A stretch of DNA of 64,000 nt, from NCBI RefSeq assembly GCF_013009555.1, contig NZ_CP046176.1, positions 4,681,501 through 4,745,500 on the forward strand, in the 5' to 3' direction. Below the pieces are notes generated by a model, which saw only the letters and a program-made list of their open reading frames with translations, was not told where the DNA came from and searched no databases. Positions 36,541 to 44,523 of this stretch are shown here, one piece after another (the stretch's first letter is position 1; each line of letters starts with the position of its first letter). The stretch comes from Phocaeicola dorei (GTDB lineage: Bacteria; Bacteroidota; Bacteroidia; Bacteroidales; Bacteroidaceae). The position numbers and the translations under genes were made by a program.

Positions 36541-38763
36541 TTATCTATACCAAATATTTCCCGGTTCCGGACCCATTTCAAATTCTACAGTAGCACCGTC
36601 CATTATTTGCCGGTGTGTGATATAGCTCTTATCGTATGGTTGCCCATTTACTTTCACCGACTGGATATAGATATTTTCACGACTTACTCCAGGGGCCAGT
36701 ACTGTGAACGTTTTTCCATTATCCAAATGCATCTGTATTTCGGAGAACAACGGCGTACCAATCTCATATTCACCACTTACCGGATTGACAGGATAAAATC
36801 CCATAGCACTGAATACATACCAAGCAGACATCTGTCCACAATCCTCATTACCACACAGTCCGGCAGGTGCATTGAAATAAAGGTCATGCATGACCTGCGC
36901 CGCATACTTCTGAGTTTTCCAAGGCTGACGTACCTTATTATATAGATAAATCACATGATGGCTAGGCTCATTACCATGAGCATACTGACCAATCATACCT
37001 GTACTGAAAAGAGGCAAATCTGCATTACTAGCCGGGATATAAGTAAACATACTATCCAACTTTTCTGTAAAACGATCCTTACCACCAGTCAAGGCAATTA
37101 ACCCCTTAATATCCTGCTGTACAGACCAAAAGTACTGCCAACCGTTACTTTCACAAATATGGGCAGTGTAGTCATCCGGGCTGAAATTAGGTTGGAATAT
37201 TCCTTTATCATCTATCGGCTGCATGAAGCTTGATGCCGGATTGAACACATTGCGATAATTCTGAGAACGCTTGTAGAATTCGTCCGCTAATTGAGTCCTC
37301 CCCATCTTCCGGGCCATTTCGGCTATGCAATAATCATCAAAAGCATATTCTAATGTCTTGGAAAGCGACCAATTTTCCGCATTATATTCATCCTTTATAT
37401 TATAAGGTATATATCCTAACTTTTTATACAAACCAATGCCACGATAATTATCCAAATTAGCAGTAGTCACACAAGCCTCCAATGCCTTCTCAGCATCAAA
37501 ATCACCAATACCTTTCAAATAAGCATCAACAATAACAGGCACAGCATGGTAGCCAATCATCATATCAGTTTCACTTCCCCAAAAGTTCCATACCGGCAAA
37601 CGTCCGTTCTGTTCATAAAAAGCAATGAATGATTTCACCATATCATTGACACGTTGAGGTTCCGTATAAGTAAATAACGGATGTGCGGCACGATAAGTAT
37701 CCCACAATGAAAAGGTTCCATAATTCACCCAACCATCCGTCTGATGAATTTTCTTATCGGGACCATAATAAGACCCGTCCACATCACTGTAAATAGTCGG
37801 GGCAATCATAGTATGATACAATGCTGTATAGAAATTGACCTTATCGTCCTTGTTGTCACCTGTTATTTCTATTTTTCCTAGCTGGCGGTTCCAATTATCT
37901 TTAGTTTCAGCCAAATATTTATCGAAATCATTGTGAGGTGCCTCAGCCGCCATGTTTTTAGCGGCACCTTCCATGCTCACTCCCGAAAGAGCAGTACTCA
38001 GAACAATCTGTTCTCCTTTTTCCGTATCAAAATTAAAGCGGGCGATATAAGCCGTACCTACACGTTTACCTTTCAAAGTAATGGCAGTAGTATCCATCTC
38101 TACCGAAGCAAACGGTTTGGAGAAACGAGTACGAAAATACACATGCTGGTCTCTTGCCCATCCTTCAGAAAAACGATATCCCTGAATAGTGCATGAGTCA
38201 ATTATTTCAATATAAGAATCATTGGTAAAATCCCAATTCATCGCTTTCTTCAGATTCAGAAAGACAGCCGACTCCCCTTCAGGAAACGTATAACGCTGGA
38301 TGCCGCAACGCTCTGTAGCAGTTAATTCCACATTGATATCATAATCTTTCAGCAACACGCGATAGTAACCTGCTGAAGCCTCTTCATCCGCATGAGAGAA
38401 TTTGGAATAGATGCCTAAAGGAGCTTCCGCTTCCTGATAAGGCAAAGTAACAGGCATAAAAGAGATATCATACAAGTCTCCGGCTCCCGTCCCCGACAAA
38501 TGGGTATGACTGAATCCGGCAATCGTACTGTCCGGATAAAAATAGCCGGAAATACGGTCCCATCCGGGCAAGCCGTTATCCGGACTAAGTTGTACCATTC
38601 CGAAAGGCGCTTGCGCTCCCGGATAAGTATTGCCGGTAAAATCGGTTCCGATAAACGGATTCACCAATTGGGTATAATCGGTTGACGGCTGGGTTTGTTT
38701 ATTGGACACACAGGCTCCAAATGCCACTAAAGAAATGAATAGCGCGAGAACAGGTGTTTTCAT
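36541..38763 (-). CDS. GH92 alpha-mannosidase (3), lipoprotein
   Basis: 740 residues from the ATG at 38763, giving the lipoprotein signal MKTPVLALFISLVAFGAC; an ATG at 38781 is also possible but would leave only about 9 nt between the likely transcription start and the codon. It contains VNPFIGTDFTGNTYPGAQAP, HTHLSGTGAGDLYDISFMP, the acid loop ICESNGWQYFWSVQQDIKGL and the calcium/base motif GNEDCGQMSAWYVFSAMGFY. The CESNGWQ loop differs from the EGTAWQ and EGNSWH loops of the other two, so the three enzymes probably split the alpha-1,2, alpha-1,3 and alpha-1,6 work of trimming high-mannose glycans. It is upstream of the sigma gene with its own promoter. Confidence 0.9.
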   Translation of the reverse strand: MKTPVLALFISLVAFGACVSNKQTQPSTDYTQLVNPFIGTDFTGNTYPGAQAPFGMVQLSPDNGLPGWDRISGYFYPDSTIAGFSHTHLSGTGAGDLYDISFMPVTLPYQEAEAPLGIYSKFSHADEEASAGYYRVLLKDYDINVELTATERCGIQRYTFPEGESAVFLNLKKAMNWDFTNDSYIEIIDSCTIQGYRFSEGWARDQHVYFRTRFSKPFASVEMDTTAITLKGKRVGTAYIARFNFDTEKGEQIVLSTALSGVSMEGAAKNMAAEAPHNDFDKYLAETKDNWNRQLGKIEITGDNKDDKVNFYTALYHTMIAPTIYSDVDGSYYGPDKKIHQTDGWVNYGTFSLWDTYRAAHPLFTYTEPQRVNDMVKSFIAFYEQNGRLPVWNFWGSETDMMIGYHAVPVIVDAYLKGIGDFDAEKALEACVTTANLDNYRGIGLYKKLGYIPYNIKDEYNAENWSLSKTLEYAFDDYCIAEMARKMGRTQLADEFYKRSQNYRNVFNPASSFMQPIDDKGIFQPNFSPDDYTAHICESNGWQYFWSVQQDIKGLIALTGGKDRFTEKLDSMFTYIPASNADLPLFSTGMIGQYAHGNEPSHHVIYLYNKVRQPWKTQKYAAQVMHDLYFNAPAGLCGNEDCGQMSAWYVFSAMGFYPVNPVSGEYEIGTPLFSEIQMHLDNGKTFTVLAPGVSRENIYIQSVKVNGQPYDKSYITHRQIMDGATVEFEMGPEPGNIWYR

Positions 38764-38794
38764 ACTTAAGAGGTTTTTCATTATTACTTTGTTA

Positions 38795-38824
38795 CAAAAA
38801 TACACATTATAATAATACGAACAA
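38795..38824 (-). promoter_or_regulatory. Promoter of the third GH92 gene
   Basis: On the minus strand, TTG at 38822-38824 and TATTTTTG at 38795-38802 are 19 bp apart, a good -33/-7 pair. The implied start is near 38790. Confidence 0.6.
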
Positions 38825-38856
38825 CCTTATTATGAAAAACACTTAGCTTTAATTCA

Positions 38857-39552
38857 TTATTTTTTCGTATTTAAATAGTAAAGAAGGGATTCTTTCACCT
38901 TTTCATCCGAAGTTACAATCAAAAATTCACCGCCTCTTTTATCATACAGAAAGCAATAGGTCTTATAAAGAGCTATACCTGCTATCTCTTCCCAAGGGAA
39001 TGTCTGTTTCAGTTTCGCCTTGTCATATGTCAACCCTTCCGGAGTTATTTCCACCCAAGTCTGCCCTGCAATACTCCGCTTATAAATTTTATTTAGTCTG
39101 ACAGGCAGCATAATCAAGATATAGATAAGACACAAGAACCAAATCAGCAGCGGGCTGAACAGGCTTTGCTCTTCGGGAACAATATAGTGCCCTGTACACA
39201 ATGCAATACAAATATAAATGATAAACAACAAAGAAAAACTGAAATGACGGATGTCCCACAATTTATACAAAGCATACTTTTTCAGGCTGATATTATAATC
39301 ACAAACCACGACACCTGGTTCCCGTGTCAGTTTGCTTTTCGGTATGCTGAAGATACGCAATATCTGGATTCCCCGCTTCACGCCGTACCCGAATAATAAA
39401 ACCATCACACCAAGATTTATCAAGATCCACCACCACAATGATTCGTTTGCCAAAGCCGGTTGCCCGACAAGCACCATTGATGCAAAAGTGATACCCGCCA
39501 CCAATAACAACATACTACAAATTACAGTTAAAATCCATCCTCTTGTTTTCAT
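38857..39552 (-). CDS. Four-helix membrane protein with C-terminal PH-like domain
   Basis: A 231-residue protein of unknown function. Hydrophobic helices at about 7-29, 41-62, 100-122 and 130-149 (ILTVICSMLLLVAGITFASM; WWWILINLGVMVLLFGYGV; SFSLLFIIYICIALCTGHYI; FSPLLIWFLCLIYILIMLP) are followed by a cytoplasmic end. That end (WVEITPEGLTYDKAKLKQTF, then PWEEIAGIALYKTYCFLY) resembles the bacterial PH-like domains found in small integral membrane proteins. It has no operon partner and is divergent from the stretch holding the decayed gene at 39787. I cannot name its role. Confidence 0.75.
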   Translation of the reverse strand: MKTRGWILTVICSMLLLVAGITFASMVLVGQPALANESLWWWILINLGVMVLLFGYGVKRGIQILRIFSIPKSKLTREPGVVVCDYNISLKKYALYKLWDIRHFSFSLLFIIYICIALCTGHYIVPEEQSLFSPLLIWFLCLIYILIMLPVRLNKIYKRSIAGQTWVEITPEGLTYDKAKLKQTFPWEEIAGIALYKTYCFLYDKRGGEFLIVTSDEKVKESLLYYLNTKK

Positions 39553-39786
39553 AATAACCTTTTTACTTTATTCCATGACGGGAAACAAAGATAAAAGATT
39601 ATGGCTAGATAACAAATAAAGAGCCGTCGAATTATTAATCACAGACCATATTATACATAAAATTGCCTGAAAGCAATCTTATTTGCCATTCCTTCACACC
39701 TCGAATTTAAATTGTTGTTTGGTTAGGAAGTTAGAAGTTTTTTCGTATGTTTGTCGCAAATATTAATGAAAAACACATTTCTATCT

Positions 39787-39954
39787 ATGAAAAAGAGTGA
39801 TATTCTGTTCTTTTTATTTATAATAGCATTGTTTCTGCCCTTTTTTATTAGTGATACCATTTATGAATGATACAAATCTTTCAATGCAATCCATGGTATG
39901 GTTATGAGTTTTGTGAAGTTCGCCATTCTAGCTACTTTGGGAGACAAAATTCAT
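39787..39954 (+). pseudogene. Decayed small membrane-protein gene (frameshift/stop, truncated)
   Basis: The start ATG at 39787 opens MKKSDILFFLFIIALFLPFF and ISDTIYE, then hits TGA at 39868. In a neighbouring frame the text continues KSFNAIHGMVMSFVKFAILA and TLGD before drifting to nonsense. From memory, Bacteroides genomes carry a conserved membrane protein with this kind of N-terminus and a following MSFVKFAILAT segment, so this looks like the start of that gene with a frame change and loss of the rest. The rest of 39553-40009 shows no other gene. Confidence 0.45.
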
Positions 39955-39987
39955 CTCTTCCCTACCCTACCTTTCCAATACTTTCCC

Positions 39988-39995
39988 TACCTTTG
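39988..39995 (+). promoter_or_regulatory. Promoter -7 element of the clpS-clpA operon
   Basis: TACCTTTG fits TAnnTTTG. The implied start near 40000 leaves about 25 nt before the ATG at 40025. Confidence 0.55.
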
Positions 39996-40024
39996 TGCCA
40001 TAAGTACGTATGACAAATACCAAT

Positions 40025-40333
40025 ATGGAACAACAACAATCATCTTATAAAGAAAAAGAACGTATAGACCTTCACGAGCCGCGACGCTTCAAAGTTATCA
40101 TTTTCAATGACGACTTTACTACAATGGAATTTGTTGTAAAGATATTAACTACCGTTTTTTTCAAATCAACGATGGAAGCAGAAGCTTTGATGATACAGGT
40201 ACATAAAAGTGAATCGGCCGTAGTAGGCATCTATACGTATGATATCGCCCGGTCAAAAGTACAAAAAGCCACCCGTATGGCTCGTGAAGAGGGATTCCCT
40301 CTCCGACTCACGGTTACACCGGAAGAAGAATAA
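40025..40333 (+). CDS. clpS: ATP-dependent Clp protease adaptor ClpS
   Basis: A 102-residue adaptor; an ATG at 40010 would add five residues, but the one at 40025 fits the promoter and the usual N-terminus. The ClpS fold is shown by RRFKVIIFNDDFTTMEFVVK (N-degron-binding Asn-Asp), MIQVHKSESAVVGIYTYDIA and the C-terminal KVQKATRMAREEGFPLRLTV. It binds proteins with destabilising N-terminal residues (Leu, Phe, Tyr, Trp) and hands them to ClpAP. It is 17 bp upstream of clpA, and the Leu/Phe transferase gene aat follows, so the whole N-degron pathway is together. Confidence 0.9.
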   Translation: MEQQQSSYKEKERIDLHEPRRFKVIIFNDDFTTMEFVVKILTTVFFKSTMEAEALMIQVHKSESAVVGIYTYDIARSKVQKATRMAREEGFPLRLTVTPEEE

Positions 40334-40350
40334 AAAATCAAGAATAAGAT

Positions 40351-42588
40351 ATGGATATACCAAATACCGATTCGGTGAACTACGCTTTCGCTTCTGCGCA
40401 GAGCCAAGCGATGCAATATCGGCATGAATTTATCACGCCCGAACACTTATTGAGCGCATTGCTGAAACAAGTTCCTTTTCAAAAAGCATTGGCAGAGTGT
40501 TTTTGTACCCCGGAAGAACTGTCCCAGTCCATTTCCGAATATCTGTCAAAAGAAGTGGAACGAGTTCCTCAAGAAATAGAATATGAATTGGAAATTTCAG
40601 GTCAACTCTCCGAGCTGCTGCAATATGCCTATATGACAATCAGCCATTCAAGCGCAGAAGAAATGGATGTTCCTCATCTGGTACAAGGAATGCTTCAACT
40701 GGAAGATTCATGGGCTGGCTATCTGTTAAAAAAAACAGTGGGCGAAGATATGCCGGAATTCTTCAGCACCCTCATTTCAAATTACGAGCACATGAATCAG
40801 TTTCAAGAGGAAACTTCCTCTGAGCAAGAGAAAAGCGAGCCTTGGCGTAACTATGTTACCTGCCTCAACGAGGGCCTGCAAGACCGGAATCCGCTTATAG
40901 GCAGGGATGTGGAATTGGAACGCACCATTCAGGTTCTCTGCCGCAAAGAAAAGAACAATCCTCTGCACGTGGGCGAACCGGGAGTGGGAAAAACCGCACT
41001 GGCCTACGGACTGGCCGCACGTATAGAAGCAGGCAATGTTCCCGAACGTCTCACAGGTTGTCGTATCTACGAGCTGGATTTAGGCAACTTATTGGCCGGT
41101 ACACAATATCGGGGTGAGTTCGAGAAAAGGCTGAAAGCCATTATGGAAGGAATACGGAAAGAAGGACACGCCATTGTATATATAGATGAAATACATAACC
41201 TGATAGGCGCCGGACGGACGGGAGACGGTTCGATGGATGCCTCTAATATGCTCAAGCCTTATCTGGAAGGAGGAGAGATCCGATTTATCGGCTCCACTAC
41301 TTACGAAGAATTCAACCGCTATTTTTCGCGTAGCAGAGGATTAGTACGGCGTTTCCAACAGATTGACATACAAGAACCGGGAATCGAGGAAACCATCCAC
41401 ATAGTGGAAGGGTTAAAAGAAAAATACGAAACGTTCCACGGAGTGATTTATGAAGAAGGAGTGATAGCGTATGCCGTTACAGCCGCCGCACGGTACATCA
41501 GCGACCGTTTCTTGCCCGACAAGGCCATAGACCTGGTAGACGAAGCCGGTGCTTATCGTGAGATCCACCCCACAGATACAGAAAAACAAACGGTGGACAA
41601 AGCATTGATAACCGATATACTGGCACGTATCTGTAAAGTGGATGTACTTGCCATGAAGGAAGAAGACAATGCCACATTAGAAACCTTGCATGAACGCATC
41701 AGTGCAAAGATATACGGTCAGGAAGAAGCTGTCTGCCAAGTGGTGGAAGCCGTACAAATGGCCAAAGCCGGGCTACTGGACGAAAACAAACCACTGGCAA
41801 GCCTTCTCTTCGTCGGCCCCACCGGTGTGGGAAAGACAGAGGTAGCCAAAGTATTGGCTTCCGAACTAGGTATCGCCCTGCAACGCTTTGACATGAGCGA
41901 ATATACGGAAAAGCATACAGTGGCCAAACTCATCGGCTCACCTGCCGGATATGTAGGTTATGAAGACGGTGGACTGCTGACAGATGCTATCCGCAAAACT
42001 CCCAATTGTGTGTTACTGCTTGACGAAATCGAGAAAGCACATCCCGATGTGTTCAATATTCTGCTGCAAGTTATGGACTATGCCGTACTGACGGATAACA
42101 AAGGACGAAAAGCGGACTGCCGTCATGTGATACTTATCATGACCTCCAATGCCGGAGCGCAATTCGCACACCAAGCCTCTATAGGTTTCGGCGGACAGGT
42201 TGCTGCTGGAGAGGCAATGTTGAAACAAGTTAAGAAAACTTTCAAGCCTGAATTTATCAACCGGTTGTCTGCAACAGTTGTTTTCCATGATATGGATTAC
42301 GGAATGGCTTCCCTCATCCTAAACAAAAAGCTCGGCGAACTGAGAAACAAGCTGTCGGCGCGTCATGTAGAAATGGAACTCAGCCTGGAAGCCTATAAAC
42401 ATCTGCTGAAGCTAGGTTTTACCAAAGAATATGGGGCCAGAGAAATGGACAGGGCAATTGCCTCGCATCTGAAACCACTGCTTATGCGTGAAATTCTATT
42501 CGGAACATTAAAAACGGGAGGCAAAGTGGAAGTGACAGTAGAGAACGGACAATTGAGCTTGCAAGTACTCAAAGAGCAACAAGCCTAA
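40351..42588 (+). CDS. clpA: ATP-dependent Clp protease ATP-binding subunit ClpA
   Basis: A 745-residue unfoldase. An N-terminal Clp-N repeat region at about 1-150 has the EFITPEHLLSALLKQ start. D1 has its Walker A at about 207-215 (HVGEPGVGKTALAYG), Walker B IVYIDEIHNLIGAG and the arginine-finger region. D2 has its Walker A at about 486-497 (LLFVGPTGVGKTEVAKV) and Walker B CVLLLDEIEKAHPDVF. The ClpP-docking IGF loop appears as SIGFGGQ near residue 611. It has no long middle coiled-coil, which separates it from ClpB and ClpC. It unfolds ClpS-delivered and other substrates into ClpP, whose gene is not in the window. Confidence 0.93.
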   Translation: MDIPNTDSVNYAFASAQSQAMQYRHEFITPEHLLSALLKQVPFQKALAECFCTPEELSQSISEYLSKEVERVPQEIEYELEISGQLSELLQYAYMTISHSSAEEMDVPHLVQGMLQLEDSWAGYLLKKTVGEDMPEFFSTLISNYEHMNQFQEETSSEQEKSEPWRNYVTCLNEGLQDRNPLIGRDVELERTIQVLCRKEKNNPLHVGEPGVGKTALAYGLAARIEAGNVPERLTGCRIYELDLGNLLAGTQYRGEFEKRLKAIMEGIRKEGHAIVYIDEIHNLIGAGRTGDGSMDASNMLKPYLEGGEIRFIGSTTYEEFNRYFSRSRGLVRRFQQIDIQEPGIEETIHIVEGLKEKYETFHGVIYEEGVIAYAVTAAARYISDRFLPDKAIDLVDEAGAYREIHPTDTEKQTVDKALITDILARICKVDVLAMKEEDNATLETLHERISAKIYGQEEAVCQVVEAVQMAKAGLLDENKPLASLLFVGPTGVGKTEVAKVLASELGIALQRFDMSEYTEKHTVAKLIGSPAGYVGYEDGGLLTDAIRKTPNCVLLLDEIEKAHPDVFNILLQVMDYAVLTDNKGRKADCRHVILIMTSNAGAQFAHQASIGFGGQVAAGEAMLKQVKKTFKPEFINRLSATVVFHDMDYGMASLILNKKLGELRNKLSARHVEMELSLEAYKHLLKLGFTKEYGAREMDRAIASHLKPLLMREILFGTLKTGGKVEVTVENGQLSLQVLKEQQA

Positions 42589-42604
42589 ATGAAACCGGTA
42601 ACTC

Positions 42605-42643
42605 CTCCGTAGGGGCATACATACGAGTCAGTCCCTACAGGAG
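42605..42643. repeat. Hairpin between clpA and aat
   Basis: CTCCGTAGGG (42605-42614) pairs with CCCTACAGGAG (42633-42643) with one bulged base. It lies in the 87-bp gap and might attenuate aat or protect the clpA message end. Confidence 0.5.
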
Positions 42644-42675
42644 ACAGTATATGAATCACACAAATAAAAAACATT

Positions 42676-43329
42676 ATGGTCTTTCAACTAACTCAAAAAC
42701 TTGTTTTCCCCGACCCTTACTATGGCGAGCCGGACGGACTATTGGCTGTGGGTGGTGACCTCTCTGTAGACCGCCTCATCCTTGCCTATTCCAATGGCAT
42801 ATTTCCCTGGTATGCTTTCCGTGAAAAACAGATACAATGGTGGTGTCCCCTGAAACGGTTTGTGATTTTCCCTAACGAAATTCACATTTCCCACTCCATG
42901 CGTACCCTTATGAACAAAGGACGATACGGAGTTAGTTTTAACCAGGCATTTCATGAAGTGATTCAAACTTGCGGTAATCTGCGGATGGAAGAAGCGGGAG
43001 CATGGTTGGGAGAGGATATCATGAAAGCCTACACCCGCCTGCATGAACAAGGTTTTGCAGCCAGTGTGGAAGTATGGGAAGAATCTTGCCTGGTCGGCGG
43101 GCTCTATGGAGTCACTTTGGGAAAGTGTTTTTTTGGTGAAAGTATGTTTTCTTTGGTTCCTAATGCGTCGAAACTGGCGCTTATCTATCTGGCACAAACA
43201 TTTCAAGAATTGGGAGGGACCTTGATAGATTGTCAATTTGAGACACCACACTTAAAGTCAATGGGTGGAAGGTATATAGACTATGAGGAGTATATGAGGT
43301 ATGTGCAGGAACCTTTCGAGTCTCTGTAA
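42676..43329 (+). CDS. aat: Leucyl/phenylalanyl-tRNA--protein transferase
   Basis: A 217-residue enzyme that transfers Leu or Phe from aminoacyl-tRNA to proteins with N-terminal Lys or Arg, creating an N-degron for ClpS/ClpAP. Family motifs are PDPYYGEPDGLLAVGGDLSV, LAYSNGIFPWY, IQWWCPLKRFVI, VWEESCLVGGLYGVTLGKCF and FGESMFSLVPNASKLALI. The length is normal for the small Bacteroidetes form. It follows clpA in the same direction, consistent with one pathway unit. Confidence 0.93.
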   Translation: MVFQLTQKLVFPDPYYGEPDGLLAVGGDLSVDRLILAYSNGIFPWYAFREKQIQWWCPLKRFVIFPNEIHISHSMRTLMNKGRYGVSFNQAFHEVIQTCGNLRMEEAGAWLGEDIMKAYTRLHEQGFAASVEVWEESCLVGGLYGVTLGKCFFGESMFSLVPNASKLALIYLAQTFQELGGTLIDCQFETPHLKSMGGRYIDYEEYMRYVQEPFESL

Positions 43330-43408
43330 ATGTCTCTTTTTTACCAATTTTGATTATCAAATCATCAGTCTGAAATAAAATATAGGATATAGAGCTAAGA
43401 TTATCAAA

Positions 43409-43425
43409 TATATTTGCTAACTTTG
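43409..43425 (+). promoter_or_regulatory. Two overlapping candidate -7 elements before the lipoprotein gene
   Basis: TATATTTG (43409-43416) and TAACTTTG (43418-43425) both fit TAnnTTTG, 55 and 46 bp before the ATG at 43472. Confidence 0.4.
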
Positions 43426-43471
43426 TTTTCGACATTACAAACAGAACTATTTACCAAGCCTCAGAAACAAT

Positions 43472-44308
43472 ATGAAAAAGAGATTCTACTGTTTGCTACT
43501 TACCTTCTTTGCTTTGTCTTGCTCCAAAGAAGAGGCCGATATGGATGGTGACAAAAATAAAGAAACAGAAAATAAAGACATAAAAATTATATTAGAAGCA
43601 GAAAAAAGTTCTCAAAACATATTTGCTCCTATTGTGTTCTACCAATCTTTTGATTTTGGTAAAGATGCACCTTGTTTAAGCGAAGTGTATGATTCCATAG
43701 TGTGGAAATCATCTCATTCCCCAAATAGTTTTAAAGTATTCAGTCATTCAAATTACGCCAGATATGTGGAAACAACATTCTTCAAATGGGCACATGTTTA
43801 TTACTCACCCGGCACATACAAGACTTATCTGCTAGGTTACAAAAACAATGAAATAATCTATAGTAGTGATACAATATCCATTGATATCACAAATAAAAAA
43901 GATTTCCTAGCTTTCAATTGGAAAGACGTAACCGACTCCAGTTTTATCACAGGCTATGCAAATAATCTAGACGAATATCATCTGAGTACACAGACTCATA
44001 TCCATCAAGGTATTCCATCTGTTGTGCTGTATGCTAGAAGTGAGAAATATGAAAAAGGGGGATCTATAAAAAGTAAACAGATACTGTATGACTACATAAA
44101 TTCATTTTTCTCATTACCTAATTATACCGCAACCTCAGACGAATCTTTGAGAAAAGAATTCAGCACTATATTTTCATTTCAAGAAGAGAATGCCATTCCA
44201 CTAAACATTTGGCTTACCCCCAAAGCTAAAATTGTACTCCTCAGAAAAGATTTCAAGGGACTAGAGAGCGAATACAAAATTTATGCCGAACCAGGAGATT
44301 TGATTTAA
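43472..44308 (+). CDS. Hypothetical lipoprotein
   Basis: A 278-residue protein with the lipoprotein signal MKKRFYCLLLTFFALSC. A low-complexity acidic linker (KEEADMDGDKNKETENKD) leads into a mostly beta-predicted body with no motif that I recognise; VYDSIVWKSSHSPNSFKVF and GTYKTYLLGYKNNEIIYSSD look like an immunoglobulin-like or PKD-like domain at about 35-130. The C-terminal half has no recognisable fold. It stands alone with its own promoter; the 215 bp after it hold only an imperfect 10-bp inverted repeat (44466-44509). Base composition is more AT-rich than that of the neighbours. Confidence 0.7.
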   Translation: MKKRFYCLLLTFFALSCSKEEADMDGDKNKETENKDIKIILEAEKSSQNIFAPIVFYQSFDFGKDAPCLSEVYDSIVWKSSHSPNSFKVFSHSNYARYVETTFFKWAHVYYSPGTYKTYLLGYKNNEIIYSSDTISIDITNKKDFLAFNWKDVTDSSFITGYANNLDEYHLSTQTHIHQGIPSVVLYARSEKYEKGGSIKSKQILYDYINSFFSLPNYTATSDESLRKEFSTIFSFQEENAIPLNIWLTPKAKIVLLRKDFKGLESEYKIYAEPGDLI

Positions 44309-44523
44309 CCTGCAAAACACAATTGTTTAACTAATGAAACATCAACTCTGTATATAGCTACATTCAACAAATAGCACTACCTCCCCAAGCTATTCAGCTA
44401 TTCTGACGGATCTTAAACAAGATTCGTTACAGAGTTTTATACCCCTATTATCAATTCATACAGATTATGCACCATCCCCAAACCGATAAGTGCATAAGCA
44501 TGGTGTATACATTAAGTTAAACA

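Noticed and set aside
43130-43471. A small minus-strand gene in the aat/lipoprotein gap (84 codons)
   Set aside because: It overlaps the end of aat and covers the candidate promoter; no recognisable protein features.
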